Of a stretch of 64,000 nucleotides of DNA, positions 35,621 to 45,415 are shown in pieces. Each line of letters starts with the position of its first letter. Position 1 is the stretch's first letter. The position numbers and the translations under genes were made by a program. This stretch comes from Bimastos eiseni (taxonomy: Eukaryota > Annelida > Clitellata > Crassiclitellata > Lumbricidae), in assembly GCA_959347315.1 (NCBI GenBank), contig OY365810.1, positions 24,766,604-24,830,603 of the forward strand, written 5' to 3'. The notes under the pieces were generated by a model. The model was not told the DNA's origin, did no database searches, and was given only the letters and a program-made list of their open reading frames with translations.

Positions 35621-35924
35621 AGTAGGAAATCCCGCTATCTGGCGCATTTGACCATAATATTGGTCAATTCGTCCACCTAATAGGTTACCAAAACGTATTT
35701 GTAACCTATAACTAGGTTACAAAAACTAATTCATACAAAAACCTAAGCAATAGGGTAAACATCAACCAATACACCCTAATAGGTCCGGGGAATTTCCAAT
35801 AGTTTCGATGATGAGTCACAATTCATAAAAAAACCTAAAACCTAGGTCAAAACATCAACCAAGAGGTCAAAAGTCACGGGAATTTCCAATAGTTTCGATG
35901 ACGAGTCAGCAGTTTCGATGATCA
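35621..35924 (+). repeat. Polinton left terminal inverted repeat
   Basis: About 304 bases matching the reverse complement of 49998-50363, with scattered substitutions. The outer 160 bases include a near-palindromic block (GTTACCAAAACGTATTTG, then TAACCTATAACTAGGTTA). The inner part has two full units of TAGTTTCGATGA(T/C)GAGTCA (35800-35818, 35890-35908) and a partial third (35911-35924). The right repeat has one more full unit. Confidence 0.92.
35812..35818 (+). promoter_or_regulatory. AP-1-like site in left TIR
   Basis: TGAGTCA, an exact match to the AP-1 (TRE) consensus, inside the repeated TTTCGATGATGAGTCA unit. The second left-hand unit has CGAGTCA at 35902-35908. Confidence 0.4.
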
Positions 35925-35944
35925 GTTCAACAACAACAAATCTC

Positions 35945-35953
35945 ATATATAAA
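35945..35953 (+). promoter_or_regulatory. TATA-like motif fused to the polB start
   Basis: ATATATAAA directly abuts the ATG at 35954. The same arrangement recurs at most Polinton genes, so it likely marks transcription or translation starts of the element. Confidence 0.55.
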
Positions 35954-37267
35954 ATGAATGAAAATATTTTCTCACAACAGCTTAAAGGAATATCATCCCA
36001 TTATAAAATGGAATACTCGAAGAAGACTGTGATCGAATTCAGAAAAATTGCGAAACAGAAAGGTGTGGTTGGTTATACGAGACTGCGTAAAGCAGATTTG
36101 ATTAGTAAAATTGAAGCCAATGTGCCCAGCACACTCATCACCTCATATTTTACCCCAATCTCAACCAATGCTAGTTTGCTCGCTGCACCTGTTCCCGACA
36201 TTGGAATCCCAACACTCGCTCCAGTAACATTCTCAGCGGTACGAAAAGTCCTTGATAAGACAAAATCCGCGATTAATACATTCGCAAAGTAGATTGAAGG
36301 GTACATACCCGAAGAATCAAAGAGAAAGGTGAGCGAGAAGATAGAAGCACTGAAAGCTAAAGTGAATTCTATATTCGGTAAAATTCTCACGAAGACACGC
36401 GAAATAAAAGAGACGGCCACAGTTATCAAGGGCTTCACGAAACAATACACGATCGAAGGAGCAAACGGAGTTGACGCCACATCTTTTTTTAACGCCGTTC
36501 GAGCACAAGTGGTAGACCTGTTCACAAGAAAGCGACAGACTAAGGTAAATTTTATCCTCACCTGCTCAATGGAGCGCGTTGACATGAAATCTGGTGAAGT
36601 TGATTCCAGAGACATACCATTCCGCTCGATAACTGAAGTGGTTTTAGACTCTACTGATACCAGAGAAATTTATAACAATACTAAAGATAAAATCCTGGAA
36701 TCAATGGCTGCCTTCCAGATGCGTGGTAGTAACTGGAGGTTCAGAGCAGTTGTAAAGCTGGATATCAATACGGTTGTTTATATACCGTTGAAGGGTAGTT
36801 CTTACATTCCACTACCGAAATGTTTAGCGAATAAAAAGGGTATTATCAATATAAAGAACGAAGACGAAGAATGCTTCAAGTGGTGTGTAACGAGAGCCTT
36901 AAATCCTGTTGATAGAGATTAGAAAGAATCACGAAAGAATTAAAAATACAGTCTGAGAAACTTGATTGGTCCAGCATTGAATTCCCAGTCGCAGCGGATG
37001 CTAACGTGATAAGTAAGTTTGAGAAAAATATTAATATTAGTATTAATGTTTTTGTTCATGAGAAAAATGTTTACCTATTCCCACTATATTTATTGAAGCA
37101 CGAGAGCGATATCAGTGTAGACCTATTACTCATTTCTGACAAACAGAAGAAGCATTATTGTTGGATAAAGAATTTCAACAGACTGATGGCGGTTCATAAC
37201 GCAAACTCATACACTTCGATGCACTATTGTAAAAGATGTTTGATAGGATATGAAAAGCTAGAGTCAT

Positions 37268-37886
37268 TGTGGCAAAATGGCCTAGCTGATAAGCAATTAT
37301 TGTGTACAATGTCTCTCTACAATGTCTCGCTACAATGTCTCGCTACAATGTCTCGCTACTATGTCTCGCTACTATGTCTCGCTACAATGTCTCGCTTGGC
37401 TTCGGGTATATATATATAGGAAGTGTGTGGAGTGTGAGTGAGTGTGAAGTCAGATTGAAAAAGGAAGAGTAATCACGAGAGTAGAGAGAGTCGTCGGAAG
37501 TTATGATAGTCCGTCGCTGTATGATAAAAGGCAGTCATACGTCGTCGTTGTCGTAGTACTTGTAAAGACAGCGTTCTATAAAATAACTGTTCGATGACTG
37601 TGGATTTTATCGAAGAAATAAAGATAAATCAGTCGGGATTGAGTCGCAGTTATTTGTAATGAACTCAGATCGTTGACTTTGGCAATCTCCCTCATATCTG
37701 CGCCAACAAGCCAGACTTACCTCGCGGATAGTCGGACCTGGGCGAACAATATTGCGGCCTCCTGAGGGTACCAGAGAATTAAGGGGAGATGAACCAAAAT
37801 TGCCGCAACCGATACCGAAGAGTAGGATTGAGGTTCACCACAAATTGATACCTCATTGGCAAAGAGCAACCCTGAGTTACGTTACA
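37268..37886 (+). mobile_element. Solo LTR inserted in polB
   Basis: A 619-bp insert beginning TGTGGC and ending TTACA, flanked by TCAT at 37264-37267 and 37887-37890 (a fifth base, T, also matches). It splits the zinc-finger-like segment of the polymerase, and the protein similarity stops and resumes exactly at its borders in matching codon position. It has LTR-like organisation: seven 13-bp tandem units in the 5' part, a TATATATATATA box at 37407-37418 and AATAAA at 37617-37622. No internal retroelement genes, so it is a solo LTR. Confidence 0.8.
37305..37395 (+). repeat. Seven 13-bp tandem repeats in the LTR
   Basis: Units TAC(A/T)ATGTCTC(G/T)C, exactly 13 bases each, lie upstream of the TATA box where retroelement enhancer repeats usually sit. 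Confidence 0.9.
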
Positions 37887-40328
37887 TCATTAAAAAAACA
37901 CACCGAGTACTGTTCCAAACACGCCGCTCAAAAGATAGAACTTCCAGAACCAGGAACTATGTTGTATTTTAAGAATTACTATCGAAAGATGAGAGTTCCC
38001 TTTGTCGTGTACGCCGATTTCGAATCTTTCAATAAACCTATAGACACTTGTCAACCAGATCCCAACATGTCTTACACCAACAGATATCAAAAACATATCC
38101 CAAGTTCTTTCTGTTATTATATCAAATGTTTTGACGATGACCTGTATTCACAAGCTCCTGTGACGTTCACAGCAAAGAGCGAAGACGATGATGTAGCACA
38201 GATATTCATAGATACTCTAACTTGATTCCGCTACCGTTTGTCAGATATGCGAAGGCAAACTGGGTAAAGATCGAGTTAGGGACCATTTAACTGGAAAATA
38301 TAGAGGCGCCGCTCATAAGAATTGTAATCTAAATTATATAGTCCCCAAGTTTTTTCCAGTATTGTTTCATTATCTATCCGGTTACGACAGTCATCTATTC
38401 GTAAAGAAATTACGAGGCGATGATAATGAAAATGCATTCATAGAAACGAAGAAAAATATATCTCATTTAGTAGAGAAGTCGTGGTCGATAAATTTACGAA
38501 TGAAAAATATAAGGAAGTATTAATTAAACGAGAATTACGTTTTATCTATAGTTTTAAATTTATGGCATCGAGTCTCAACGCTTTATCGGGGAACCTAAGG
38601 AAAGATCAGTGTAAGAATGTAAGCAAGCACTACTCTGGTAGTCAGCTCGACCTCATACTTAAAAAAAGGATTATATCCTTACGATTACGTTGATGCCGTC
38701 GACCGACTGAACGAAACAGAACTACCACCAAAGTCAGCATTCTACTCAATACTTAACGACTCAGTCATTAGTGACGAAAACTACAACCATGCGCAGACGG
38801 TATGGAATGAATTCGGATTCAAGACGTTGAGAGAATACCATGATTTATATAATGTGACTTATTTTCTCCTGCCTGCTGATGTATTTGAGAATTTTAGAGA
38901 TGTATGCGGTGAGAACTATGGTCTAAATCCCGCTTGGTATTATACTTCTCCAGGTCTTGCTTGGGATGCCGCATTGAAGTTGACTGGAGTAGTGTTGGAG
39001 TGTTGAATGATTATGATACTAATGGTTAAGCATGGGATAAGAGGTGGTGTTAGCACCATTTCACATCGTTATGGACAGGCAAACAATAAGTATATGGGAG
39101 AAGCATTCAACGATGGCAAGCCTTCAACATTTATAACCTATTTAGACGCAAACAATCTGTACGGATGCAGTATGTGTAAAAATCTACCAACTCATGGGTT
39201 CCAGTGGATGAGCAACGATGAGCTGAATGATTGGAGAGGAACACCGTGTATATTAGAAGTCGACTTGGAATATCCGAGGAAGTTGCAAGATCTTCACAAC
39301 GACTATCCTCTTGCTCCAGAGAGTGTTAAAGTCGAAGGATCGGTTGTGCTAAAACTTATCCCAAACTTGAACGAAAAAGTAAAGTACATAGTCCATTACG
39401 AAAATTTGAAGCAGTACGAAAGCTTAGGTTTGAAGATAATCAAAATTCATCGTGGAATTAAATTTCAAGAAAGTGCTTGGTTGAAAAAAAACCCGATCTA
39501 AATACCAACCTGAGGACTAAAGCCACCAAAAATTTCGAGAAAGACTTTTTCAAACTAATGAACAATAGGTTGGTAAGACATGTGAAAATATAGAGAATCT
39601 TGTAGACATAAAACTGGTTTGCAGTGAGAAGGAAGCCATTAAGCCAGCAGCGAGAACGAGTAACGACACTCAAACTATTTTTGATGAAAACCTAATTGCC
39701 ATTCACATGAAACGGACGAAGCTATATTACGACAACCCTATATATCTTGGCGTGTGTATTTTAGGCTTGAGTAAAACTATAATGTACGATTTTCATTATA
39801 ATTACATCAAGAAAAAGTTCGAAGATAGAGCAATGTTACTTTTTACAGATACGGATTCTTTAGCCTATGAAATTAAGACTGAAGACTTCTACACCGATAT
39901 AGCTTCTGACATTAGAAGTAGGTTCGACACTAGCGACTATCCTAAAGACCATCCCTCTGGTATAGAAACAGGCATCAATAAAAAAGTCATTGGTATGTTC
40001 AAAGATGAAGCAGCTGGTAAACAGATCGAAGAGTTTGTAGGTTTAAGATCGAAACTGTATTTGTACAAGATGGTTGGAGCGGACCACAAGAAATGTAAAG
40101 GAGTGAAGAAGAATGTCGTTGGGAAATCTAATACTCACGAAGATTACAAAGACTGCCTGTTCACCAAGATAAAACAATCGAGAAAGATGAATGTCATTCA
40201 ATCGCATCTTCACGATATCTACACCGAAGAAATGAACAAGGTAGCCCTCTCAGCAGACGACGATAAGGTTACTTGAGAGTAATTTTAAAAGACGGAATTC
40301 ATACTTTAGCATATGGAGATTATTCCCT

Positions 40329-40337
40329 AAATATAAA
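40329..40337 (+). promoter_or_regulatory. TATA-like motif fused to the protease start
   Basis: AAATATAAA abuts the ATG at 40338, within the last codons of polB. Confidence 0.5.
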
Positions 40338-40763
40338 ATGAACACTAAACTAATCGATGTCGAAGGCATAACGCTACCTAATATTGCTTTGTCGAACGTG
40401 TATTTAATCGAAGCGGCGAGGAAACTAAATATAAATAATTTCAGAGAAGTATTTCTAAGAGACGAGTTACCGAAGAGGCCAAGAGCGAACGAGTGTGGCA
40501 GCCTTAATCTGGATGATTCTGACAGTAAAGGAACACATTGGACGTGTTGGATCAAGCGCGCCATTGATAAAATTTATTTCGACAGCTACGAACTTCCTCC
40601 TCCTACTGAATTGATAAATTATCTTCGAAGACCGCTATGCTACAACGGCGAACGAATACAACCAGACGGCCAAGTGTTTTGCGGTCATTTATGTCTATAT
40701 ATATTGAAGAAGACTATCAACGATGGTTGTAAATTTCAAGAAGTCGTGAACGAATTGTATTAA
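40338..40763 (+). CDS. PRO: Adenovirus-type cysteine protease (adenain/Ulp1 fold)
   Basis: An intact 141-residue ORF. Residues line up with the adenain catalytic set: His67 in GTHW, Asp82 in YFDSYELPPP, Gln108 seven residues before the nucleophile, and Cys115 in CGHLCLYIL. In adenoviruses and Polintons this enzyme cleaves capsid precursors during maturation; that role is inferred here from the family. Its ATG overlaps the polB stop by ATGA and a TATA-like motif abuts the start. It is one of the few genes in the element with no visible damage. Length is at the short end for the family, which usually runs to 140-200 residues. Confidence 0.92.
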   Translation: MNTKLIDVEGITLPNIALSNVYLIEAARKLNINNFREVFLRDELPKRPRANECGSLNLDDSDSKGTHWTCWIKRAIDKIYFDSYELPPPTELINYLRRPLCYNGERIQPDGQVFCGHLCLYILKKTINDGCKFQEVVNELY

Positions 40764-40772
40764 ATAATAATA

Positions 40773-40783
40773 TTTTATATAAA
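40773..40783 (+). promoter_or_regulatory. TATA-like motif fused to the fibre gene start
   Basis: TTTTATATAAA abuts the ATG at 40784, following a 20-base AT-rich gap after the protease stop. Confidence 0.55.
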
Positions 40784-41969
40784 ATGCCTGTTGATAAATT
40801 TGGACTAACTGATACTGGATCAACTCAAAGAATAATTTATGAAGGTGTTACTCTATCTCAAGCGAGTAATACATTTCTAAAAAGAGATGGAACGAACGCA
40901 ATGGAGGGTGATTTAGAAATGAACGGCAACTCTATCAAAGGTCTACCGACTGACATTCACCAGTCATCGCCAGCCAGGCTGCGAGCTTTGGCCAAGTCGA
41001 AACTCTAGTCAGCCAAATGATAACGAATAATACTGCCAGCGATTATTCAAGGCTATACGTGACTGCAGCTCCAACCATGACTTCGAATGTAATGACAATA
41101 AACGGTTTTACTTACAAAGCTAGTGCTAGCGAATATCGCATAGCGGCTGGGTATAACTTTGAACCGTTTCAAAGTGCTTGTCATTCCCCCGAATGTTGGA
41201 TAACCGATACAGTAACTGATGTTTGGTTACAGATTAAATATCCCGTTCCTTTGTCTATGTTGGGTTTCTACATCATTGCTAGCACACCATTAAACGAATG
41301 TATTAATAGATGGAAAGTTCAAGCGAGTAACGATGGAACAGTATTTACAGATATCCTAAGTCCTAAAACGGATGTCCTGGATGCAGGAGTTTTGAACAAA
41401 TTTACATTTCCAGCATCATCTAAGTACGTTTACTGGCGATTTCATATTATATCCACGAGCGCTGGAGCGCAATGGACGGGCATTGGGATGTTACAGTGGA
41501 TTCCTACTCTTACTGATACCACACTCGGAAGAAAAGGTCATGTCAGTTACGTTCCTAGATTAACTTCGAATACTAGTAATTATGGTTTTGAAGCGAACGC
41601 CAGTTCTGAATTTCAAATAACAAAGCCTTCAATGCGTTCAAAGACGAACATGAATGGGTGTCTAGCACCAACAGTCGCTTCTCTTTAACTATCAAGTGTT
41701 CAACAGCTGTAAGAATCTGGAAGATTGGATTAAAAGGAAGGATTAAATCCTCCGAAAGGATTTATGATTGGAGGATAGAAGGAACCACCGACTCAGGAAG
41801 TTGAAATATTTTATACACTGCACCTAATTCTGCTTATTTAGGAAATACTTATCAGGCATTTTTAATCGATTCCGTTGGAAAATACACGTCTTACATGTTG
41901 TATTGTAAACAAGCTGAACCGGGCAAACCTGGATTAAGCGTGATGCAGTTATTCGTTTACGATGATTAA
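40784..41969 (+). pseudogene. Fibre-like protein with two discoidin-like domains, disrupted
   Basis: The N-terminal 75 residues match the head of Polinton fibre-like proteins, including GDLEMNGNSIKGL, a pattern also common in phage tail fibres. After a frame change near 40960-40985 comes a discoidin (F5/8 type C)-like domain with hallmark WLQIKYPVPLSMLGFYI and WKVQASNDGTVF. A second, related domain follows a frame change near 41625 (SLTIKCSTAVRIWKIGLKG, then YDWRIEGTTDSG) and contains an in-frame TGA near 41801. The frame finally ends at TAA 41967-41969. Such domains bind glycans or lipids; a host-attachment role is inference. It follows the protease by 20 bases. Confidence 0.75.
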
Positions 41970-42004
41970 CATAATAAATTATTTTCACTTAAAGAAAATA
42001 TTTT

Positions 42005-42018
42005 GTATATATAAAAAG
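42005..42018 (+). promoter_or_regulatory. TATA-like motif before the small + ORF
   Basis: GTATATATAAAAAG ends next to the ATG at 42019 and argues for that start rather than the upstream one at 41962. Confidence 0.45.
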
Positions 42019-42222
42019 ATGATTGTCACACACAAAACGTTTAATCCAGATAAAATAATCTTCAAAGTCGTGAATAAAACGAACAACTTTGGTCAACGAA
42101 TTCAAATTAAATATAAATACCCTAACGGTGTCGAAGGCGATTTTCATATCCAAACTCCAACATTAAGGCATATCACCAGATCATGTATAGAGGATGTTGT
42201 ATTAGTAGAAGTACAAAAGTGA
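42019..42222 (+). CDS. Small Polinton protein, possibly truncated
   Basis: 67 codons from the ATG beside the TATA-like motif. The peptide (TFNPDKIIFKVVNKTNNFG, then IQIKYKYPNGVEGDFHIQTP) has a pattern I associate loosely with a beta-rich protein seen in some virus-like elements, but I cannot name it. The abrupt end after IQTPTL suggests loss of a longer C-terminus by frameshift; the downstream bases contain several stops. It is the last gene of the left + strand block and faces the SAP-like gene convergently. Confidence 0.5.
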   Translation: MIVTHKTFNPDKIIFKVVNKTNNFGQRIQIKYKYPNGVEGDFHIQTPTLRHITRSCIEDVVLVEVQK

Positions 42223-42381
42223 GAAAGGCGTCTTATTGCTAAGAATTTCACAAAGGTCTAATTAACAAAGTGTTGATAGATTTTCAATGAGAAACATCAT
42301 TTAAAATTTAAACCAGGATCTTAATCTCGTATCTATTTCTCCAGACTTTACCATTGTAAGCCTTCAACGTGTTCATACTGT
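42223..42381. other. Convergent intergenic gap in the Polinton
   Basis: 159 AT-rich bases between the converging + and minus gene blocks. I see no clear shared AATAAA polyadenylation signal on either strand and no repeat. Confidence 0.45.
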
Positions 42382-42576
42382 TCATACATTATTTCGAATC
42401 GTTTTTAGATACTCGTACTTAGGCAATGCTTGCTTTGTCTCCTTCACTGGTTCAGGCAGTTCTGATTGTGGTAAAACACCATTCTCAATGAGTATTCTTA
42501 GCATTTCTGGTTTGTTCATATAACTCGGCTTTATTCCATTTTCCTTTAATAGCGATTTCATTTGTGAGAGCTTCAT
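42382..42576 (-). CDS. Small SAP-like protein
   Basis: An intact 64-residue ORF with a helix-turn-helix SAP-like pattern: LSQMKSLLKENGIKPSYMNK, then PEMLRILIENGVL. SAP modules bind DNA, and Polintons often carry such a small protein next to the capsid gene. Its ATG overlaps the capsid-gene TGA as ATGA, so its translation may depend on reinitiation after the capsid gene. A similar module starts the polymerase. Confidence 0.7.
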   Translation of the reverse strand: MKLSQMKSLLKENGIKPSYMNKPEMLRILIENGVLPQSELPEPVKETKQALPKYEYLKTIRNNV

Positions 42577-43878
42577 GTTTTCTTATGATAGAAAATATTT
42601 TCTTTAATATACAACTTCTGACCGTCTGATTGGAAGTTTAGCAATTTATCTGAAATGACAACTGCATAAGCTTCCGTTCCAACCGACAACGCAGCATTGA
42701 AAGTTACCTTGATCTGGATGTCTACGACAGATGACAGTAACCGCCCTGATTGTTTACTTACATCGAAAACGAACAGCGGATTTAAATCTTTGTAATCAGC
42801 CGGCGTAATGTTGCTCTGAGTCACGAGTTGCTCCATCCCATAGAATTTCTCGCTGAAGGTCGCGGCATCTCTGTAAGCACTCGAAAATTGCTGATTCGGG
42901 AATGATAGGTTGTAATCGACTGCGGGGTATCTTTCTTGGTTCATCATCACATACATGTTCTTAATATCGCAATGATCAAAAATTGATGGATTAGCTTCTT
43001 GACTAAGGCCTCGATTCGTTTTAAATCCAACGATAATATACCTCGGTTTTTCTGGCGATGTCTTTACGCTAAGTCGCCAACTAAATGTGGTAGATTGAGG
43101 AACCGTTATGGTATCGCATTGATGAGCTCGATAGGCTACTGGTAATGTTGCCTTTGATTCGATCGTTTTATACAACTGCATTCTTTCCATGTCGGATGGA
43201 ATGACATGAGGCATAAACCATGAAATTTTACTGATGTTGACTTTACCAGCCACTGCTCCGTTGTCCCTGAAAATAGCATCGTCGTCGGATTTGCGATGAG
43301 CGTCAAAGTCTGTTTTATACCACAGACAATCTAATCATAATTTTCGCAGAATCCAAAAATGTGCTTCAGAGGTATTATGAAGCTAAATGTGCCCTTGGCA
43401 GTTGGTTTCTGAATGAGATATGCCTGTCTGATCGCGAAGCCAGAGTTGTCGACTATAACTGCAGTCGCGGCGGTATCTTTAGTCCATAATTGGTTAAGTC
43501 CTTGTGCGAGAGACAAGTCGTTGGGATATTTCAGCAACCCCAGCTTAGCTGTGGATTGTCCAGGATGAAACACGCTTTCGATTTCTTGATTCGATTAGGA
43601 ATACGACATTTGGCTGAAGAGATGCATGAGCCCGTTGTTGGTAATAGCCACAGCATCGCCATTGGCGTAAGCTGTTCCATCTGCTTTAGTCAGTCTACCT
43701 TCGAGTAGCAGGTATGACTTAGAGGGATGGCTGAAAAGATCTTAAAGTTCGATATTGATGCGAATTTCCCCAGCGCAGTTAAGATTCGTCCTCGCCACTG
43801 GTACGTGCTAGTGCCATTCGTATCTCTCAACTGCCTCGTCTATAATAAGACGGTAAATCTTAGAATATCTGACTGCAT
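42573..43878 (-). pseudogene. MCP: Major capsid protein (double jelly roll), disrupted
   Basis: Open C-terminal part at 42573-43253 (226 codons), including KISWFMPHVIPSD and FSWRLSVKTSPEKPRYIIVG, and a middle part at 43331-43573 with HPGQSTAKLGLLKYP and GTFSFIIPLKHIFGF, matching the Polinton capsid family. The start is taken at ATG 43878 because of the TTAATATAAC-type AT motif and an N-terminal MQSDILRF-like peptide. Between are an in-frame TAG near 43331 and frame changes near 43290, 43600, 43690 and 43830. Family role: it forms the pseudo-hexameric capsomers of an icosahedral capsid. The stop overlaps the SAP-like start. Confidence 0.85.
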
Positions 43879-43900
43879 TTTAATATAACAATAAAATATT

Positions 43901-44376
43901 TTAAGCCAACTTCATTCCAGATCCACGCACTAAGTCTTGGATCGATATGGCGCCACCGTTACCAGACAGCAAATTATTTATATTCGTATTTGCATGGAGA
44001 GATATTAAACCCTTTAACGGTTCCTCACTACCTCGACTAAGTGCCGTATTTCCGTTGGGGTATATTAAACCCTTTAACAAATCCTTGCTCCGTTGGCCAA
44101 GTACCGTTGCTTGCGGTGGTGATGGGTTAAACATTTTTGCCGCTGCTTTATCCACCAATCGCTTTCCTGCATTGATAGCAACGGTCTTACCAACATCTAT
44201 AGCCTTTTTCCTATCTCAGTTGCAGCTTCTTTACCAGCACTTAATGCAGTTGATGCTACCTGTCTCGCCGCATTCGAAGATAACATTCTTTTGAAAAATT
44301 CTGATATAGGACCAAATATTCCAGCGCCTCCTACGACGTAACTTTTGGTGAATCTTCTCTTAGTTATGACAATCAT
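43901..44376 (-). pseudogene. Minor capsid/membrane-type protein, frameshifted
   Basis: The N-terminal part (44376 to about 44200) has a basic start, a VVGGAGIFG stretch and then an amphipathic segment rich in Ala/Ser. A frame change near 44200 separates it from the C-terminal 85 codons (43901-44158), which contain a twice-repeated LLKGLI/PLKGLI motif. It starts two bases after the TAA of the preceding gene, with ATTATAAA before the ATG. VVGG resembles the xxGG recognition of adenain-type proteases, so it may be a maturation substrate like adenovirus pVI or pX; this is inference. Confidence 0.6.
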
Positions 44377-44377
44377 T

Positions 44378-45266
44378 TTATAATTGTATCATAAAATTTT
44401 TATACTCTAACGCATTTATCACGTTTTGTCGAAGTAACTCATCGCAGATACCGGCTATTTCGTTTCTTAATCCTGTATTTCCCGCTTTGAAGCTAGCGAA
44501 TCGAAGATTTAACATATCCACTAGCGCATTAGGATCTTGTTAAAGAACTACGACTGCCTCGCCTGTTGAGAACCTCCCTTCCCATATCGGCTTAAAGATT
44601 TCCCTATACTTTTCACTTCTAGACGACTCGGGTTTGTTCGGATTATCAGGTCAACGGATTGCTTTTGTCACATTCAAAATCTCTCTCAAGTCTTTGAGAT
44701 CGTTTGTGTCAATATCGTCTTCTCTGGTTTTGCCCTTGTCAATAACTTCCAAGTCCCGGAGTTCCCTTATAGATAACATTTCCGATAGTTATATCATCAC
44801 CTCCGATCGTGATTGGACTGTCCCCGATGTAAAATCGACCGCCTGTAGAGTATATTCCGAGGGTCGTATCCGTCAACTTTTTGTTCGAGGCATATTCTTT
44901 TAAATATTTTGTAGCGATATCACCTAATTCCAAAGTTCTAATATCTGAAACGGGATCATCCTCGAACACGTCTATCGACGGATATTGCGGGAATTGGATC
45001 GCTTTCAACGATGACGATATCGAGGCTGGCAATGCTCGAAGCGCGGCAGTTGTTGCCTTAGAGTTCTCTTTTATAGTGCTTAATTCTTTGGATATTCCAG
45101 ACTGAGAGTCGATTATCGGTTTGTAGGCTTTTGTTAATTCTCGCTGAAGCCCAATGTCCCCTATTTTCTCAGAAAACGAGTCTTGTCTAATATTTTGCTT
45201 CATCTTGAGAAAGTTCTCAACGATAAAATCACGTTTGACTGGGTCTTTGATTTTTAAAAACGACAT
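44378..45266 (-). pseudogene. Conserved Polinton structural-type protein, frameshifted
   Basis: Start at 45266 next to GTTTAAAAATG; the first 175 codons are open. It begins with KIKDPVKRDFIVENFLKMKQ and contains a helical N-terminal half and a glycine-rich beta segment (YIGDSPITIGG, VIYKGTPGLG). The frame then changes near 44739 and 44655, with a stop near 44548, while recognisable continuation (SSRSEKYREIFKPIW, FKAGNTGLRNEIAGICDEL) runs to TAA at 44378. I recognise this as a protein common in Polintons with no assigned function. Its stop is one base from the next gene's ATG. Confidence 0.7.
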
Positions 45267-45415
45267 TTTTAAACATAAAACATGATATTTAAACAAAAAA
45301 ACGTAAGACATAAACGTAAAACGTAAATTTACGTTCACTTTATATTCAATTCGTTTTGCTTAATGAACGACTGTTTCGCCGCTTCATCTATGTTGGCATT
45401 GCTTTCACTCCTAAC

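Larger units (their letters stand above)
35954..40340 (+). pseudogene. polB: Protein-primed DNA polymerase B (Polinton), disrupted
   Basis: The replicative polymerase of the element. Family knowledge: it has 3'-5' exonuclease and polymerase domains and uses a terminal protein as primer. Seen here: an N-terminal SAP-like helical module (TRLRKADLISKI at 36079-36114), a zinc-finger-like CKRC...HTEYC segment, exonuclease motif I (DFE, 38016-38024), palm motif A (YLDANNLYG, 39139-39165) and motif C (DTDS, 39848-39859). Breaks seen: in-frame TAG at 36290, frame changes near 36919, 38220, 38478, 38665, 38998, 39490, 39570 (in the motif B region) and 40273, plus the LTR at 37268-37886. The final frame ends at a TGA overlapping the protease ATG as ATGA. 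Start chosen at 35954 because of the TATAAA motif; an upstream in-frame ATA is less likely. Not functional. Confidence 0.93.

Noticed and set aside
36073..36615. 180-codon antisense ORF within polB
   Set aside because: A mirror of the well-matched polymerase frame; its translation has no family signature.
37305..37395. CRISPR-like array
   Set aside because: 13-bp units directly abut without spacers and lie in an LTR of an animal genome.
43947..44294. 115-codon + strand ORF
   Set aside because: Shadow of the minus-strand minor capsid gene, which has the repeated KGLI motif and proper start context.
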